DNA from: Okapia johnstoni
Lineage: Eukaryota; Chordata; Mammalia; Artiodactyla; Giraffidae
Length of the DNA stretch: 64,000 nucleotides
Reading direction: 5' to 3'
NCBI GenBank assembly: GCA_024291935.2
Contig: CM044321.1
Span: 59,700,985 to 59,764,984 of the forward strand
The notes beneath the pieces are model-generated. The model had not been told where the DNA came from. It saw nothing but the letters and a program-made list of their open reading frames with translations, and ran no database searches. This document shows, in pieces, positions 25,395 through 35,649 of this stretch. The translations under genes were made by a program, and so were the position numbers. Within the stretch, counting starts at the first letter, position 1. Every line of letters starts with the position of its first letter.

Positions 25395-25915
25395 GTATGT
25401 CTTGTATCTACTGAGCACTTCATAACTTTTGAAGTGCATTTTACCGTATTATCCCATTTCAACCTCTCTTTGACTCTATAAGGGTATGCTGCTGCTGCTG
25501 CTAAGTCGCTTCAGTCGTGTCCGACTCTGCGCGACCCCATAGATGGCAGCCCACCGGGCTCCGTCCCTGGGATTCTCCAGGCAAGAACACTGGAGTGGGT
25601 TGCCATTTCCTTCTCCAATGCATGAAAGTGAAAAGTGAAAGTGAAGTCGCTCAGTCGTGTCCGACTCCTATCGACCCCATAGACTGCAGCCTACTAGGCT
25701 CCTCCGTCCATGGGATTTTCCAGGCAAGAGTACTGGAGTGGGTTGCCATTGCCTTCTCCGCTATAAGGGTATAAATGGCTTCATTACTGGCAGTTTGGAA
25801 AACGAAGCAGAGGCACAGGGTAGTAAAGTGACTGCCCAGTGTGACAGAGTAATTCAATGTCAAGGTCAGATTTTAAATTCCATTTTCACGTTCCTAGCCA
25901 CTGCTCTTCCTTTAC
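25395..25915 (-). repeat. MIR SINE interrupted by Bov-A2
   Basis: The left part (to 25487) has TATCTACTGAGCACTTCATA and the right part (from 25773) has GAAGCAGAGGCACAGGGTAG and GTGACTGCCCAGTGTGACAG, inverted MIR features that join across the Bov-A2 insertion. Confidence 0.7.
25488..25760 (-). mobile_element. Bov-A2 SINE (dimeric)
   Basis: Two Bov-A modules in the same reverse orientation, each with GTCGTGTCCGACTC and CCAGGCAAGA, are separated by a GAAAGTGAAAAGTGAAAGTG linker. The element carries the characteristic TGCTGCTGCTGCTGCTAAG end. The 12-base CTATAAGGGTAT duplication at 25476-25487 and 25761-25772 fixes its ends. It lies inside an older MIR. Confidence 0.95.
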
Positions 25916-26014
25916 ACAATTAAAGATGGAGAAAAAAACATTTAAGCCAGTTTGATTATAGAGGGCCCTATCCATCAGTAACTATTGAAAATAATTTCAG
26001 GGACTTTCCAAGAC

Positions 26015-27235
26015 CCTTCAAAGGGGAGGACAGTCTCTTCAACAAATGGTGTTGGAAATACTGGATGTCCACATGCAAAAGAATGAAGCTGGACACTTAC
26101 TCCCTATACCATATACCAAAATTAATTTTAAATGGATTAAAGACATAAATGTTAAGATGTAAAAGTAAACCTCCTAAAAGAAAATACAGGGGGAAAGCGT
26201 GAATACATTGGATTTGGCAATGATTTCTTGGATATGACACCAAAAGCAAAGGCAGCAAAAGATAAATAGGAATACATAAAAATAAACATCTATAAAAAGG
26301 GACAATCAACAGAGTGAAAAGGCAACTCATGGAAAGGGAGAAAATATCTGCAAATTGCGTATCTGATAAGAGGGTAATATCCAGAATATTTAAAGGACTC
26401 CCACAAATCAACAACAGAACAAAGTAACAATTAAAAAGTAAGCAAAGGACTTGAATAGACATTTCTCCAAAACCAATATACAAATGTCCACCCAGCATAT
26501 GAAGAGATATACAATATAAATAATATTAAATAAGTAGGTAAATGCAAATAAACCAATGAGATAACATCTCAAATCCATTAAGAGGGCTAGTATTAGAAGA
26601 AAGGAAAATAGTGTTATCAAGGATGTGGAGAAACTGAAATCCTTGTGCACTACTGGTGGGAATAGTAAATAGTACAACCTTTATGTACAACAATATGGCC
26701 TTTTCTTAATTTTTTAAAAAACAGAATTATCAAACCATCTAGCGATTCTACTTCAGGGTGTAAAGAACTGAAAGCAGGATCTCAAGAGACACTGGCACAG
26801 CATGTTCACAGCAGCGTTACTCACAATGGCCAAGAGTGGGCGCAGCCAAAGCGTTCATCAGTAATGGACAGGCAAGATGTGGTGTACACAGAAAAAACTT
26901 TGTAAATGTGGTATACACATACAATGGAATATTATTTAGTCATAAAAAGAAATGACACCCTGATACATGCTACAACGTGATTCCATTTACAGGAGGTATC
27001 TCTAGAGCAGTCAAATGTATAGAAACAGAAAGTAGAATGGTGCTATTCTTTGATTGCCAGTGGCTGGGGTTAGGGAGAAATAAGGAGTTATTGTTTTAAA
27101 AGGAGTTTCAGTTTTGAAAGATGAAAATGTTCTGGAGACTGGCTGCACAATAACCTGAACACTACTGAACTGTTCATTTAAAAATGGTTAGGATGGTATA
27201 TTTGCTATTACATGTTTAAATTTAAACAGTAGGAA
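26015..27235 (+). repeat. L1M LINE 3' end (ORF2 tail and 3' UTR)
   Basis: L1 ORF2-type phrases occur in order: ATGGTGTTGGAAATACTGGA, AATGGATTAAAGACATAAAT, AATGGCCAAGAGTGGGC and ATACAATGGAATATTATTTA. They lead into a 3' UTR with CTGTTCATTTAAAAATGGTT. The copy is 5'-truncated and full of stops. Long reverse-strand frames inside it (26097-26498, 26408-26677) are antisense to L1. Confidence 0.88.
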
Positions 27236-30200
27236 AAACAGGTTCAGGGACTTAAAAGGACTCCAGTTCATATTCAGCACAGAATGTTCAAGGATAATAA
27301 TCTACTTTCTTTTGAAAAGATATCTACAGGTCAATAAATACCAAACTACTGTTTATACATTTCTTGGTAGCCTAAAGGGAACCAAAAACCTAAATGGGAA
27401 TCAAGTTTTCATTACTTCACCTACCATCATTAAAAGGGAAGCCTTTATTACATACTACCAGAGAACTAAATGGGTACTACCTTGGTGAAGAGAAAAAAGC
27501 AGTATTACTAGACATCTAGCTGAATTATCTGCTTAGTTCACAAATAGCTCTTTATGCTGAAGAATAAAATTGGCTGGCATTATTCTCCCTGAGATTCATT
27601 CAATTTGATCTTGTCGAAAAGCTACCATTTTTCAATGAGGTAAACACTTGGAATATAAATCCCTCAAAAAATTAAACACATATCTCCTTTTATGTTATTA
27701 CTCAAGGATTGTCTTCACCCAAGGTATAGGGTAGTAGGTATCATTCTAAGTCCTGGAAGAAATGAATCAGTACTAGTGTATTGAGTGGCAGGAGTGTGGA
27801 ATCAGTCCAGTGACAAAAATGATGAACTGCAGGTCAGAGTAATATTTAGCAGCTAAACCTAACTGGAAACTAACTTTAACAATGTTGAAAATATTGACAA
27901 AAAATAGAACTTGCTAAAGTATGAAAAATAAACCAATCTACATATGAAATTTTATCAGATATACATGTCCAACAGATATTAAGGTAGGATCAAATTTTCA
28001 GTGGCTCTTAAAAAATCAGCATTATTTGAAACCCTGGTGAACACATGTAAAAAAAAAAATTTATCTGATTTAGCTGCAATGATAAGCAATTGACTAAGTT
28101 GTTACTAAAATTTATAAGACTGATTATACATCATCCCATGAGTGTAGAAATATCAGCAAATGGTACTAATTGTCAAAATTATTTATAAGGACTTCAATAT
28201 GCAAGGAATTTATTAGTGAGATATCCAACGTGCTTGAGAAAACATTCACGAAGAACCATTTTTTTCTCAGCCACTTTAACCTTACTGATGCCCTGCAAGT
28301 TCTTAGTAAACTAGCTAATAGCTCAAACATGTTTTATTTTTAAGTATGTTAACGAAACTTATGCAATAAATAGATATTAAAAACTCTTGGAATTGATTCT
28401 GGAAACCCATATATGCATGTATGTGGGTGGGGGAACGTGTGGAGGTATCTGTATACCTAGATAAAACCAGCTCACCTTTTCTCACTTCCTTCAACTACTG
28501 AGATTATATATAAGTATTTAGTACTATGGGTTCCACAGATCCTAGGACAGAGGATGAGAGGGGAAGTACTTACATAGAAATGCTGAGTTTACAGAAAACA
28601 GGTATTCCACAAAAAATAGGCGATCTCACAAAGAAAACATATGATCTATATTCACTATTGAATATATGAGACACTCAAAATTCTTGATCATTTGTCTTTT
28701 TTAACTAGAAAATATGTATTTAAATCAGCAAGGAAAAAAACCTCATGATGAAAAATAGCTTCTGAAAAGACATTTTCTTCTAATTGAAAGACTACTTAAT
28801 CGTCATTTTCATTTGGAAAATTATGGCTTCCTAAGTTACTTTAATGCTAGTATCATTTTTATGTGCCAACTCAGGATATTACTCCTTGCCTCTTCACTTA
28901 TTCATCAAAATAACTAAAAGGCATAATCTCTATCCCTTGTTGAGTTAATAAATCCTGACATACAAAAACCTCATCTCCAGGCTCCTCTCTTGGTGCAAAT
29001 GATAAGACCACAGCTGGGCCACATTCAGTCTCCAGCTTTAGTGAACTTTATAGACAAGAACTTAAGTGTTCCCTGGTGGAAGATGGTAATTGTGAAAAAG
29101 AAAATATAGGTTTAAGTTACAAATGTCCTCAGCCTCTCCATGACAGCTTTTACTAAGGAAACACCTAAGAAATATTTTTTATAGGACGTAGGAAGTAAAT
29201 ATGTCTAAAAGTCTTTCCCACTTATGAAATGTGATGCAGAAAAACAGAAAATTAATAGTTCTGCTATACACTGACAACCTAACAACCAAATAACAAGTAT
29301 GCCTAATAATAAGGAAATAAGGATAACTGAGTAATGGCAAGTTTCTTATCTGACTTTGAACTCAAAGTTTAGATCAAGACCTTAAGCACTAAGATTGCAT
29401 AGTACTACAGATAACAAAGGAATCTGAAAGGGAAATAAAACCATTATTTTAAAGAAACAAACTGAAAAGTTCATGGCAAATCTGCCTAAATTACTAACAG
29501 CTGAAAAATAAAGCAGCATAGAAAGGGGAAACCAAGATTACTCTTTAAGAAAATACACATTTACTAATTAAACAATGGAAGTACAATTCCATAAAAACAG
29601 AAACTGACTCCAAGTTGAAATGTATAGTTTAAATGCAACAGGACTATATTCAACCATTTCCAAAGATGTTCAAGCAGTGAATAGTTATCCCTAAGAACTA
29701 AAGCATAAACATTTCTATAACAGAGAACAAATCTGCTTCTACATAGGAAAGAAACCAAAACCTGTAGTTGTGGAAGAATTTCCCTGAAACTTGTGAAACT
29801 AATGAAAAGTGTGGCTCAAGGAATTTGTGAAAAGAATAAAATGTATACCAAGACGTGTCACTGTGGTAACAGTGCTCTGCACAACATAGAAACTGCCATC
29901 CTTTACTTCCTGGGCCAGTTACCTCAAAAAGTGTCATAATGGACTACCTTGCATTATCCCATAGTGAACCATCGTGGGACTTCAAGATCTTGTCTCATCT
30001 TCAAACAGCTAAGAGCAAGAGCATTAGAGGAACTGCGGGAACTCAGGGAGAAAGGAAGGGTTCTTTCAAATTTTCCAACAGCCTCTTTTCCAAGGGTTGG
30101 GAGTTTAAAAACAAAATTCTGGACCTGCCATTTAATTCAAGAATGGTTTCAGAATTCTTCCTGCAGTGGCTTACTGGACACACTTCAAAAGCTGAGAAAT

Positions 30201-30700
30201 CTTAATGTACTCAGCCAATACATTGAAAATCTTTTTACCTTTCAGAGTTGTTACACAACATGGTTAAACTAGGCCCTGATACAACAAATAGAATAATTTC
30301 CTCTAACATTTTAAGGTCATTTTAATTAACTAGTGTCTGTCAGTCATTGCAAGGGTTGCAGTTGCCAGTGGGTAGGCCATCAGAGAAACAGTGTGGTGAA
30401 ACAGGATGTTCTCCTTTTATTTCCTGAGTGAACTTTAAGGGATTAAAACTAAATTTATGTCAACTTTATAGCATTCAGATTCAAATTCTGAACCCAAATA
30501 CATTTTAAAAAACAAAACAAAACTTGAGGGCTATAAAACCATATACAGTGTGGTCAGAAATCCACTTTTGTATTATGTGCATACTGTATTTTAATCTGCA
30601 ATGTTTCATATTTGTATTTCACGGTATATAGCTTTTGGACTGGGCTGCTTGTCCACAAAAAGAAAAATCAACTGTGTTTCCACCTTAATATTCAACCTAC

Positions 30701-30850
30701 CTGCCCATAGTTGTCTATGCCAGTTACTAATCTATTTAAATTTAATAAATCAAAAGCTGTCCTTAGGGATTGGCCAAGAGTCGTAAGTCCTTCAGCCTGA
30801 AGGTTTTTCAGTTCATTCATAAATGTTGCATGGTTTTCTTTCCACCCGGC
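30701..30850 (-). CDS. INTS6: INTS6 coding exon 3 (residues 64-113)
   Basis: The exon has 150 bases and 50 codons, from AGWKENHATFMNELK to GIDNYGQ. A pyrimidine-rich TTTTCTTTTCAG acceptor precedes it and a GTAGGTT donor follows. The GLTTLGQSL stretch at residues 84-92 contains T86 and T87, one of which probably supplies the MIDAS threonine (family inference). Both junctions are phase 0. It is the last exon before an intron of about 18.7 kb. Confidence 0.95.
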
Positions 30851-31672
30851 CTGAAAAGAAAAATGTGAGAATTTCTTTTTTTCATCTTTTAAAGGCAGGC
30901 ACACACGGACGGCCGTTAACAATCTGCCGTTCATCAAGCAGCTGCTCGACTTTACTGCACGGTTTGGGGTAAAGTGTCAATGCCATCTCTCTGCTAAGGA
31001 AACTCTCCTCCAGAGGTGGCCGAGAATAAACCTGCTGGCTCTACAGCTTTCCGTGGCTACCAGCCTTAATACTTTATAACTTTCCGGGGAGATACACTCC
31101 CCAACCTCGTGCCCCAAAATCCGGGGATGCAGAGGTACTGGTGGAAAGCAGAAGTGAGCAGCACTTCCGAAGTTCACCCGGAGCTGTCCCACCGGCCCCG
31201 CGGCCCTCTCGGGGAGAATCCGGATACCCGGCCCCGCGGCCCCCCCCCCCACAAGCCCCCCGCCCGCCGGCCCGCCCCGGCCTCGGGCCGATTCCCCTTT
31301 AATGCAAACCCGGGCTCGGCGCGGCCGGGCCCGGCTGTCACTCGGGCTAACTTGAATAAATATCCCCCACAGTTCATTGCTGCCGCTCACGCCGCGGAGG
31401 GGAAATGTCGGCCATGTTGATCGCCGCCGCCGCCGCCGCCGCCGCCGCCGGGCCGGGCTGGGGAGGGGACGGCGGTGGCCCGGCGACTCCGCGCCGCGCC
31501 GGGACGCTCCGGAGCGGGGGGAGGGGTGGGAGCCCGCAGGGGAAAAGACCTCAGCGCCTGGAGCACAGCGGGTGGGGGAGGGGAGCATAAGGAAGGGTGA
31601 ATGGGGGGGCGGGGAGGGCGAGAGAGGAAGGGACGGGGAACGGAAGGGGAGGGGGAGGGCGAGGGCTGTTAC
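30851..31672 (-). other. INTS6: INTS6 intron 2 (822 bp), mostly CpG island
   Basis: This GT-AG intron of 822 bp is GC-rich towards exon 2 and grades into AT-rich DNA near exon 3. It contains a (GCC)n tract at 31422-31450 and eleven C at 31240-31250. A minus-strand AACATGGCCGAC sequence near 31410 resembles a YY1-type element, but its short frame ends quickly and it is not called as a gene. Confidence 0.9.
31422..31450. repeat. (GCC)n trinucleotide repeat in INTS6 intron 2
   Basis: About nine to ten perfect GCC units (CGG class on the other strand) within the CpG island. This class is prone to length change. In other frames it gives artificial alanine or arginine runs in spurious open frames. 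Confidence 0.97.
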
Positions 31673-31750
31673 CTTGATAGCATAGGGCGGCTCTTCGAAA
31701 GTGACCAGCATATACCTGTCTCCTCTGCTGGCAGGGTCCCGGGCACGGAG
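31673..31750 (-). CDS. INTS6: INTS6 coding exon 2 (residues 38-63)
   Basis: The exon has 78 bases and 26 codons, beginning LRARDPASRGDRYMLV and ending PPYAIK. It is bounded by a CCCGCAG acceptor at 31751-31753 and a GTAACAG donor at 31672. It supplies the second strand of the VWA fold. It sits in the GC-rich island between two short introns that contain homopolymer and triplet repeats. Both junctions are phase 0, so skipping it would keep the frame. Confidence 0.95.
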
Positions 31751-31910
31751 CTGCGGGAGAACGGGTGGAAAACGGGAGCAGGAACAGGGCGGGCGAGAGG
31801 GAAGCACACGGGCGAGGTTAGCAGGCGGAGAAGGGGCGCCCAGCGGCCCCGCCGCACCCCCCCCCCCCAGTTACCGCACACGCCGCGGCCGCCCCCCCCC
31901 CCCCACGAGA

Positions 31911-31944
<34 letters not shown>

Positions 31945-32161
31945 GCCCGGGGCCGGAGCCCGGGCCCTGGCCGAGCCCGGCTCGCAGAGCCCGGCCGCCA
32001 GCCCGCCCGCGCGGCGGGGGGAGGGGGTCCCCGAGCCCGGCAGCTCCCGCAGTCAGGTCCCCGACACCTCCGCCTCGCCGCCCCCGGCCGCCCTCCCTCC
32101 AACCTCTGCCGCCCGCAGGCCGCCGGGCTGGGGTCGCCCCCCGGGCTCGGTCGCTCGGTAC
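31751..32161 (-). other. INTS6: INTS6 intron 1 (411 bp) with CA repeat and C-runs
   Basis: This short GC-rich GT-AG intron holds a (CA)n microsatellite at 31911-31943, a run of twelve C at 31857-31868 and a run of thirteen C at 31892-31904. These are G-runs in the pre-mRNA. Apparent long open frames across it on both strands reflect the lack of AT-rich stop codons, not coding. Confidence 0.9.
31911..31943. repeat. (CA)n microsatellite in INTS6 intron 1
   Basis: An uninterrupted alternating AC tract of about 33 bases (sixteen units), followed at once by GC-rich DNA. It is likely to vary in length between individuals. Confidence 0.97.
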
Positions 32162-32272
32162 CTTCATGAAGGTCTCTACCGCGCCTTTGGCCGTGTCCAG
32201 GTAGGTGGTGCCCAGATGGCTGCGCTGGTTCATAGAGGCAGACGTGTCTATCAGGAACAGTAAGATGGGCAT
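32162..32272 (-). CDS. INTS6: INTS6 coding exon 1 (residues 1-37)
   Basis: The ATG is at 32272-32270 and 37 full codons follow, ending in the triplet for K37 at a GTACC donor. This is the first strand and MIDAS loop of the VWA domain: D9-T10-S11-A12-S13 is the DxSxS metal-binding signature. The start is supported by agreement with the known INTS6 N-terminus, by an in-frame stop at 32366-32368 on the minus strand, and by the lack of any other ATG for about 600 bases upstream. The exon lies inside the CpG island. The junction is phase 0. Confidence 0.95.
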
Positions 32273-32870
32273 AGTGCTGGCCGGGGACACCGGGGCCCGA
32301 GGTGGTGGAGAAAGAGATGGTAGAGGTGGAGGCGCCGGTGGCGGCGGTGGCGGCGGCAACCGCCGCTAACGCGGGGCGGGGGAGCGCGGCCCCCGGGAGG
32401 AAAACACCGTCTGGGTCTTTCCTCCGGCTGCGGGGAGTTTCTCCCCCGATAGTTGAGAGGAAACTCCCCGGACCCAGTCCTCCCCGTCGTACCCCCGCCT
32501 CCTCCGCCTCCTCCTGCCTGCCTGCCCGCTGGGGCGGGCGCCCGGCCGTCTGTCTGTCGGTCCGTTCCCCCCCCGCCTCGGGGGTCCCGTCCCCGCTCCC
32601 GGCCCCTGTGTGTGTCCCAGCGGGAGACGGGCCTGACTCCCTACCCCACCCCCGGCGCAGGGAGTGGGGACCTGGGAGCTGGCGAAGAGGGGAGTGGGCT
32701 GAGGGGAGATTGGCCCTGGGGCTGTTGGGAGAAGTTTCAGGGACTCCCTCCGCACCCCGGCGGTGTCACCACTTTCTCAGCCCCTCTCGCTACTGAAGCG
32801 CTTTTCTCTCTCACACTCCGGTTTTAACTCGGGCAGGGGCCGCAGAGGCTCCGCCCTCTGACACGTCCTC
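32273..32870 (-). other. INTS6: INTS6 5' leader and proximal promoter DNA
   Basis: This GC-rich minus-strand sequence upstream of the start codon has no ATG until about 32875. Just upstream of the start, a GCC/ACC triplet-rich patch (about 32320-32365) would read as a proline-rich stretch in frame with INTS6, but it is closed by a TAG at 32366-32368 and has no ATG. The transcription start cannot be read from sequence, so the split between leader and promoter is unknown. Confidence 0.6.
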
Positions 32871-33010
32871 GGGCCATGTGACGCACCGCCCCGCTAGTCT
32901 ATTGGCTGGCCCTTGGGCTCTTATTAGCATATTCAAACAGCTCAGGGGCGGGGAAATCTTGGAGGCCGGCTCTGGGAACAGTTATGGAGCACGCGCAGAG
33001 GCGGGGCGTC
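32870..33010. promoter_or_regulatory. Probable INTS6 core promoter cluster
   Basis: A cluster of common promoter motifs is visible without a TATA box. There is a CATGTGAC E-box with an overlapping TGACG half-site at 32875-32883, a GC box near 32885-32894, an inverted CCAAT box (ATTGG) at 32901-32905, a GGGGCGGGG GC box near 32945-32953, and an NRF1-like GCACGCGCAG near 32990-33000. The inverted CCAAT orientation suits the minus-strand gene. Motifs only; activity is inferred. Confidence 0.55.
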
Positions 33011-33630
33011 GGGGTGCGCGCGAGAGCGAGCGCGAGGGGCGAGCAGGCGGGCCGGCCGACACGGAGGCGGGCTTCGGGAAGGGGCGGGGACTGGCCACGG
33101 AAGGTCCGTGGGGCGGGGGCCGCGTCGGCGCGCCCAGGGCCGCCGCGGTTGTGAGTCTGCGCGTCAGGCCCAGCGGCCTCTCCTTGGCTGTCGGAGGTGG
33201 TAGGGGTCGGGGGAAGGGAAATGGAGGTTGGCCTCAGCTCCTCTTCGGAGGTCTTGGTAGCGAACCCCTTCCCTGTGGGCCAGCGAGGAGGGATGAGTAG
33301 CGTGATCAAAAGCCCGGGTAGGAGTCAGCTGCAGGCCCGCGGTCGCCCCCCAGAGGAGGGCTCCGGGCCGGCGGTCGTCGGAGGAGGTTCCTTGGCCCTC
33401 GGAGGGCCGGCCCCGGCGCGGGCGGGCCCGGGGCGGGGGAGGGGAAGTGAGAGGTTGTTTATGACCAGGGACTAATCTCCTCCGCGAGTCACACCGCTCC
33501 CGCTGGGGAGTGGGGACCAGGGGCAACCCTCGCCCGCAGCCGCGGTTGGCGCTGGGCAGCGACCGAGGGTGAGGGCTGGACCTGCCCAGTAGCCCTCTCC
33601 TTGCAGGACCCACCAAAAAGGATACATATC

Positions 33631-33646
33631 CTTTTTTTTTTTTTTT
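33631..33646. repeat. Poly(T) tract at the edge of the CpG island
   Basis: A run of T bounded by C residues, marking the change from GC-rich to AT-rich DNA. Confidence 0.85.
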
Positions 33647-34529
33647 CCCCTAACTCACCCCTAAAAGGACAGTGGGGAAAGATTCAAATATCGATAAACT
33701 GTTTTTTGCCCTTTTTATACTGGGAGGGAAATAACCCGTCTTACCCAAAGAAGTAACCTCTGTCAAGCCATATTTACTTAGAGCCATCGAATGTTAATTT
33801 TCAGAGCTAAAAGGGACCCTGGCAAATCATAATCCATTACTCTTTATTTAAACAAACTGACTTGGCTGCCCAGGTGACACATAAGATTGGTTCTCCGTAA
33901 CCTTTCCAGTGCTCTTTCACATACACTGTATCAGGCTCGATTCAGATACTGCATGAGGGAAGCCATTCTCGGTTAAAAACTAGCCCCTGTCATCAAGGCA
34001 GATGACATAACGAATCTTAAATGTCCGAGGAAAAGTTTCCTCAAACATACTAGTCGACAATTTGACTTAGGAACATACAACCCATATAAGAAGACCCCTA
34101 CTAGCGTTACATTTCTACCGTTTATTCTGAAATTCTTAATTATTGCCTACTGGTCATATAAAGAATTGTTCCTATTACTGTTAATATAAAACATGTTTTG
34201 TGGCACTTTTTTTAAATTTTGAATTTTTTAACTTGGACCTTACTAACATTTAAGATAGTCTCTGATCTTTTGTTACAGTAGGGCTAGGTCAGTAATACGC
34301 TGTTCTGTGAGTAGGTTCCATAGAAGGGTAAAGTATTTTTAAGAGATTTAGACTACAAAATAAGGTGGAGTAGAGAGATTGCATCCAGTATTTGCTAAGT
34401 GGAGTTAAAAATGATTCAAATATTGTCCCTGCCTTCAAAGAACTTACGGTTTTTCTAGAAAAATATTGCCCATATATTATTAGCTACTACAGAACAGAAA
34501 GTGATTAGATACTAAATAATTCAGAAAAG

Positions 34530-34565
34530 AGAAAATGTTATTTCCCTGGGGAAATAACATTTTCT
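34530..34565. repeat. Perfect 36-bp palindrome (17-bp arms, 2-bp spacer)
   Basis: AGAAAATGTTATTTCCC at 34530-34546 is followed by TG and then by its exact reverse complement to 34565. The identity breaks immediately outside. It is not part of any repeat family that I know. RNA from either strand would fold into a tight hairpin. Confidence 0.97.
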
Positions 34566-35649
34566 AGGGTCAGTAAATTTAAGTGGTCTCTTTAAGCAAT
34601 GTTTCTCTAAGTGGAATCCTAGACCTAGCGATAAGAATTAAGAGTTCCTTGATACTTTAAAATCTTTGTTTTTATTTTAATGACAATATTCAGCTTGTTT
34701 TATAAGTTACAAAGACAAAAAATTTTTTTCAAAGCGATAATTTGCAACTGAAAGAACTCTTCATAGAATTTGTCCCCAGTTTTCGCTGTCAGTGCTTTTC
34801 AAACTGTGGTCTATGGACCCCTGCCTGTCAGAAAATGTATTCTCTAGAATCATAAGAATTTCTTTTACATTTCTCAGATTTGAGAAATACTGCTTGAAAA
34901 GATTGATAGGATTTGAATATATGGGTAAAGGAAGAGAAGCTTCAGGTGAAAATCCCTTCTAGACATTGAAAATACAGTAAAGAAAGGAAGTTAGCACAGC
35001 ACTGACAGTGGCTTCTTGGGGAACAATCAAGTTCAGCTTAGGCTGGAGCACCAGGTACAGGAAGAACAGGATAAGATCCGGAAAGGTGGGTCAGGTCCAG
35101 AGGGTCTTAATGCCAGGCTAAGAGTTTTTTTCCCATATGAATTGGAGTTTTTAGTTACTACAAAGTAGTGTTTGAAAGGAATCAAACTAGAGTGAAGTAG
35201 ATGAGCATGCGTTAATACTGACCTTAGCTATTACTGTTATTTGAAATCATTTCCAGTGGAGCCAGCATGGTCTTTCTTCCCCAACTCCATGGAGTTGGTA
35301 GATGGTTGCACTAGGGTCATAAGTGGAGGTATATGATAGACCTGGGATTAGACACAAAGATCAGGAGAGCCAAGTCCAAGGAGCCAACCTGGGGCATATA
35401 ACCAGAAACTACCCTTATAGTGGCACCTTAGATCAAAGACCAGGATTCCAGTTGAGAAACCCAGAAGTATTGGATGGCAAAGCCCCGAGGCAAAACAGGA
35501 AAGAAATCAGGACATACATAGACAGCAAATCAAAAGGCCATCTGAAACCAGGGAGCATTGACGAGTAGTCCCTAGACAAAACTGTGAAGTAGGCCAAGTT
35601 TATTCTTAGTGACTCTGGTTGACAATTAAGCTGTTAGTTGATGATGGCT

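Larger units (their letters stand above)
12018..30700 (-). other. INTS6: INTS6 intron 3 (18.7 kb)
   Basis: This long AT-rich intron is bounded by GTAGGTT (donor) and TTTAG (acceptor). The individually listed repeats cover part of it. The stretches 16020-19140, 19860-21580 and 27240-30690 show no repeat or exon that I can name. 17290-17590 and 29940-30270 are a little richer in GC, but no conserved protein is recognised in either. Confidence 0.9.
1..32900 (-). other. INTS6: INTS6, 5' portion of gene (partial, continues off the left edge)
   Basis: Four minus-strand exons join into one open frame of 143 codons that reads as the N-terminus of Integrator complex subunit 6. Integrator is a nuclear complex that acts on RNA polymerase II, processing snRNA 3' ends and attenuating promoter-proximal transcription; INTS6 is tied to its PP2A phosphatase module. 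The human protein is just under 900 residues, so roughly a sixth is encoded here. The paralogue INTS6L was considered and rejected: the start MPILLFLIDTSASMNQRSHL and the phrases DTAKGAVETFMK and VTFEEPPYAIK fit INTS6, while INTS6L as I remember it reads LLDTSASMNQRTDL and VTYDEPPYCIK. The upper boundary is approximate because the transcription start is not visible. Confidence 0.93.
31090..33600. promoter_or_regulatory. CpG island over the INTS6 promoter and first exons
   Basis: The base composition changes sharply from AT-rich flanks to dense G+C with frequent CpG between about 31.1 and 33.6 kb, then reverts. The island spans the presumed promoter, exons 1 and 2 and introns 1 and 2, as expected for a broadly expressed gene. 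It also extends several hundred bases upstream of the likely start, compatible with divergent transcription. Limits are by eye. Confidence 0.9.

Noticed and set aside
26097..26677. Two overlapping minus-strand frames rich in hydrophobic residues, membrane-protein-like
   Set aside because: They are antisense to an old L1 ORF2 tail. Hydrophobic runs are expected from the reverse complement of A-rich L1 sequence.
29949..30272. A 107-codon plus frame near INTS6 exon 3
   Set aside because: It starts with a non-standard codon, no family is recognised, and an 88-codon frame overlaps it in another phase. Chance is sufficient.
30977..31807. A 276-codon minus-strand open frame across INTS6 exon 2
   Set aside because: Only the 26 codons of exon 2 are real. 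The rest is readthrough of GC-rich introns 1 and 2, where stop codons are rare, and exon 2 has clear splice sites.
32273..32359. Proline-rich N-terminal extension of INTS6 in frame with the ATG
   Set aside because: It would need a TTG start, has an in-frame TAG directly upstream, and the ATG at 32272 matches the known INTS6 start.
31601..33475. Several plus- and minus-strand open frames of 90-220 codons in the CpG island
   Set aside because: They are low-complexity (P, R, A, G) by-products of base composition and simple repeats, overlap each other on both strands, and show no recognisable domain.
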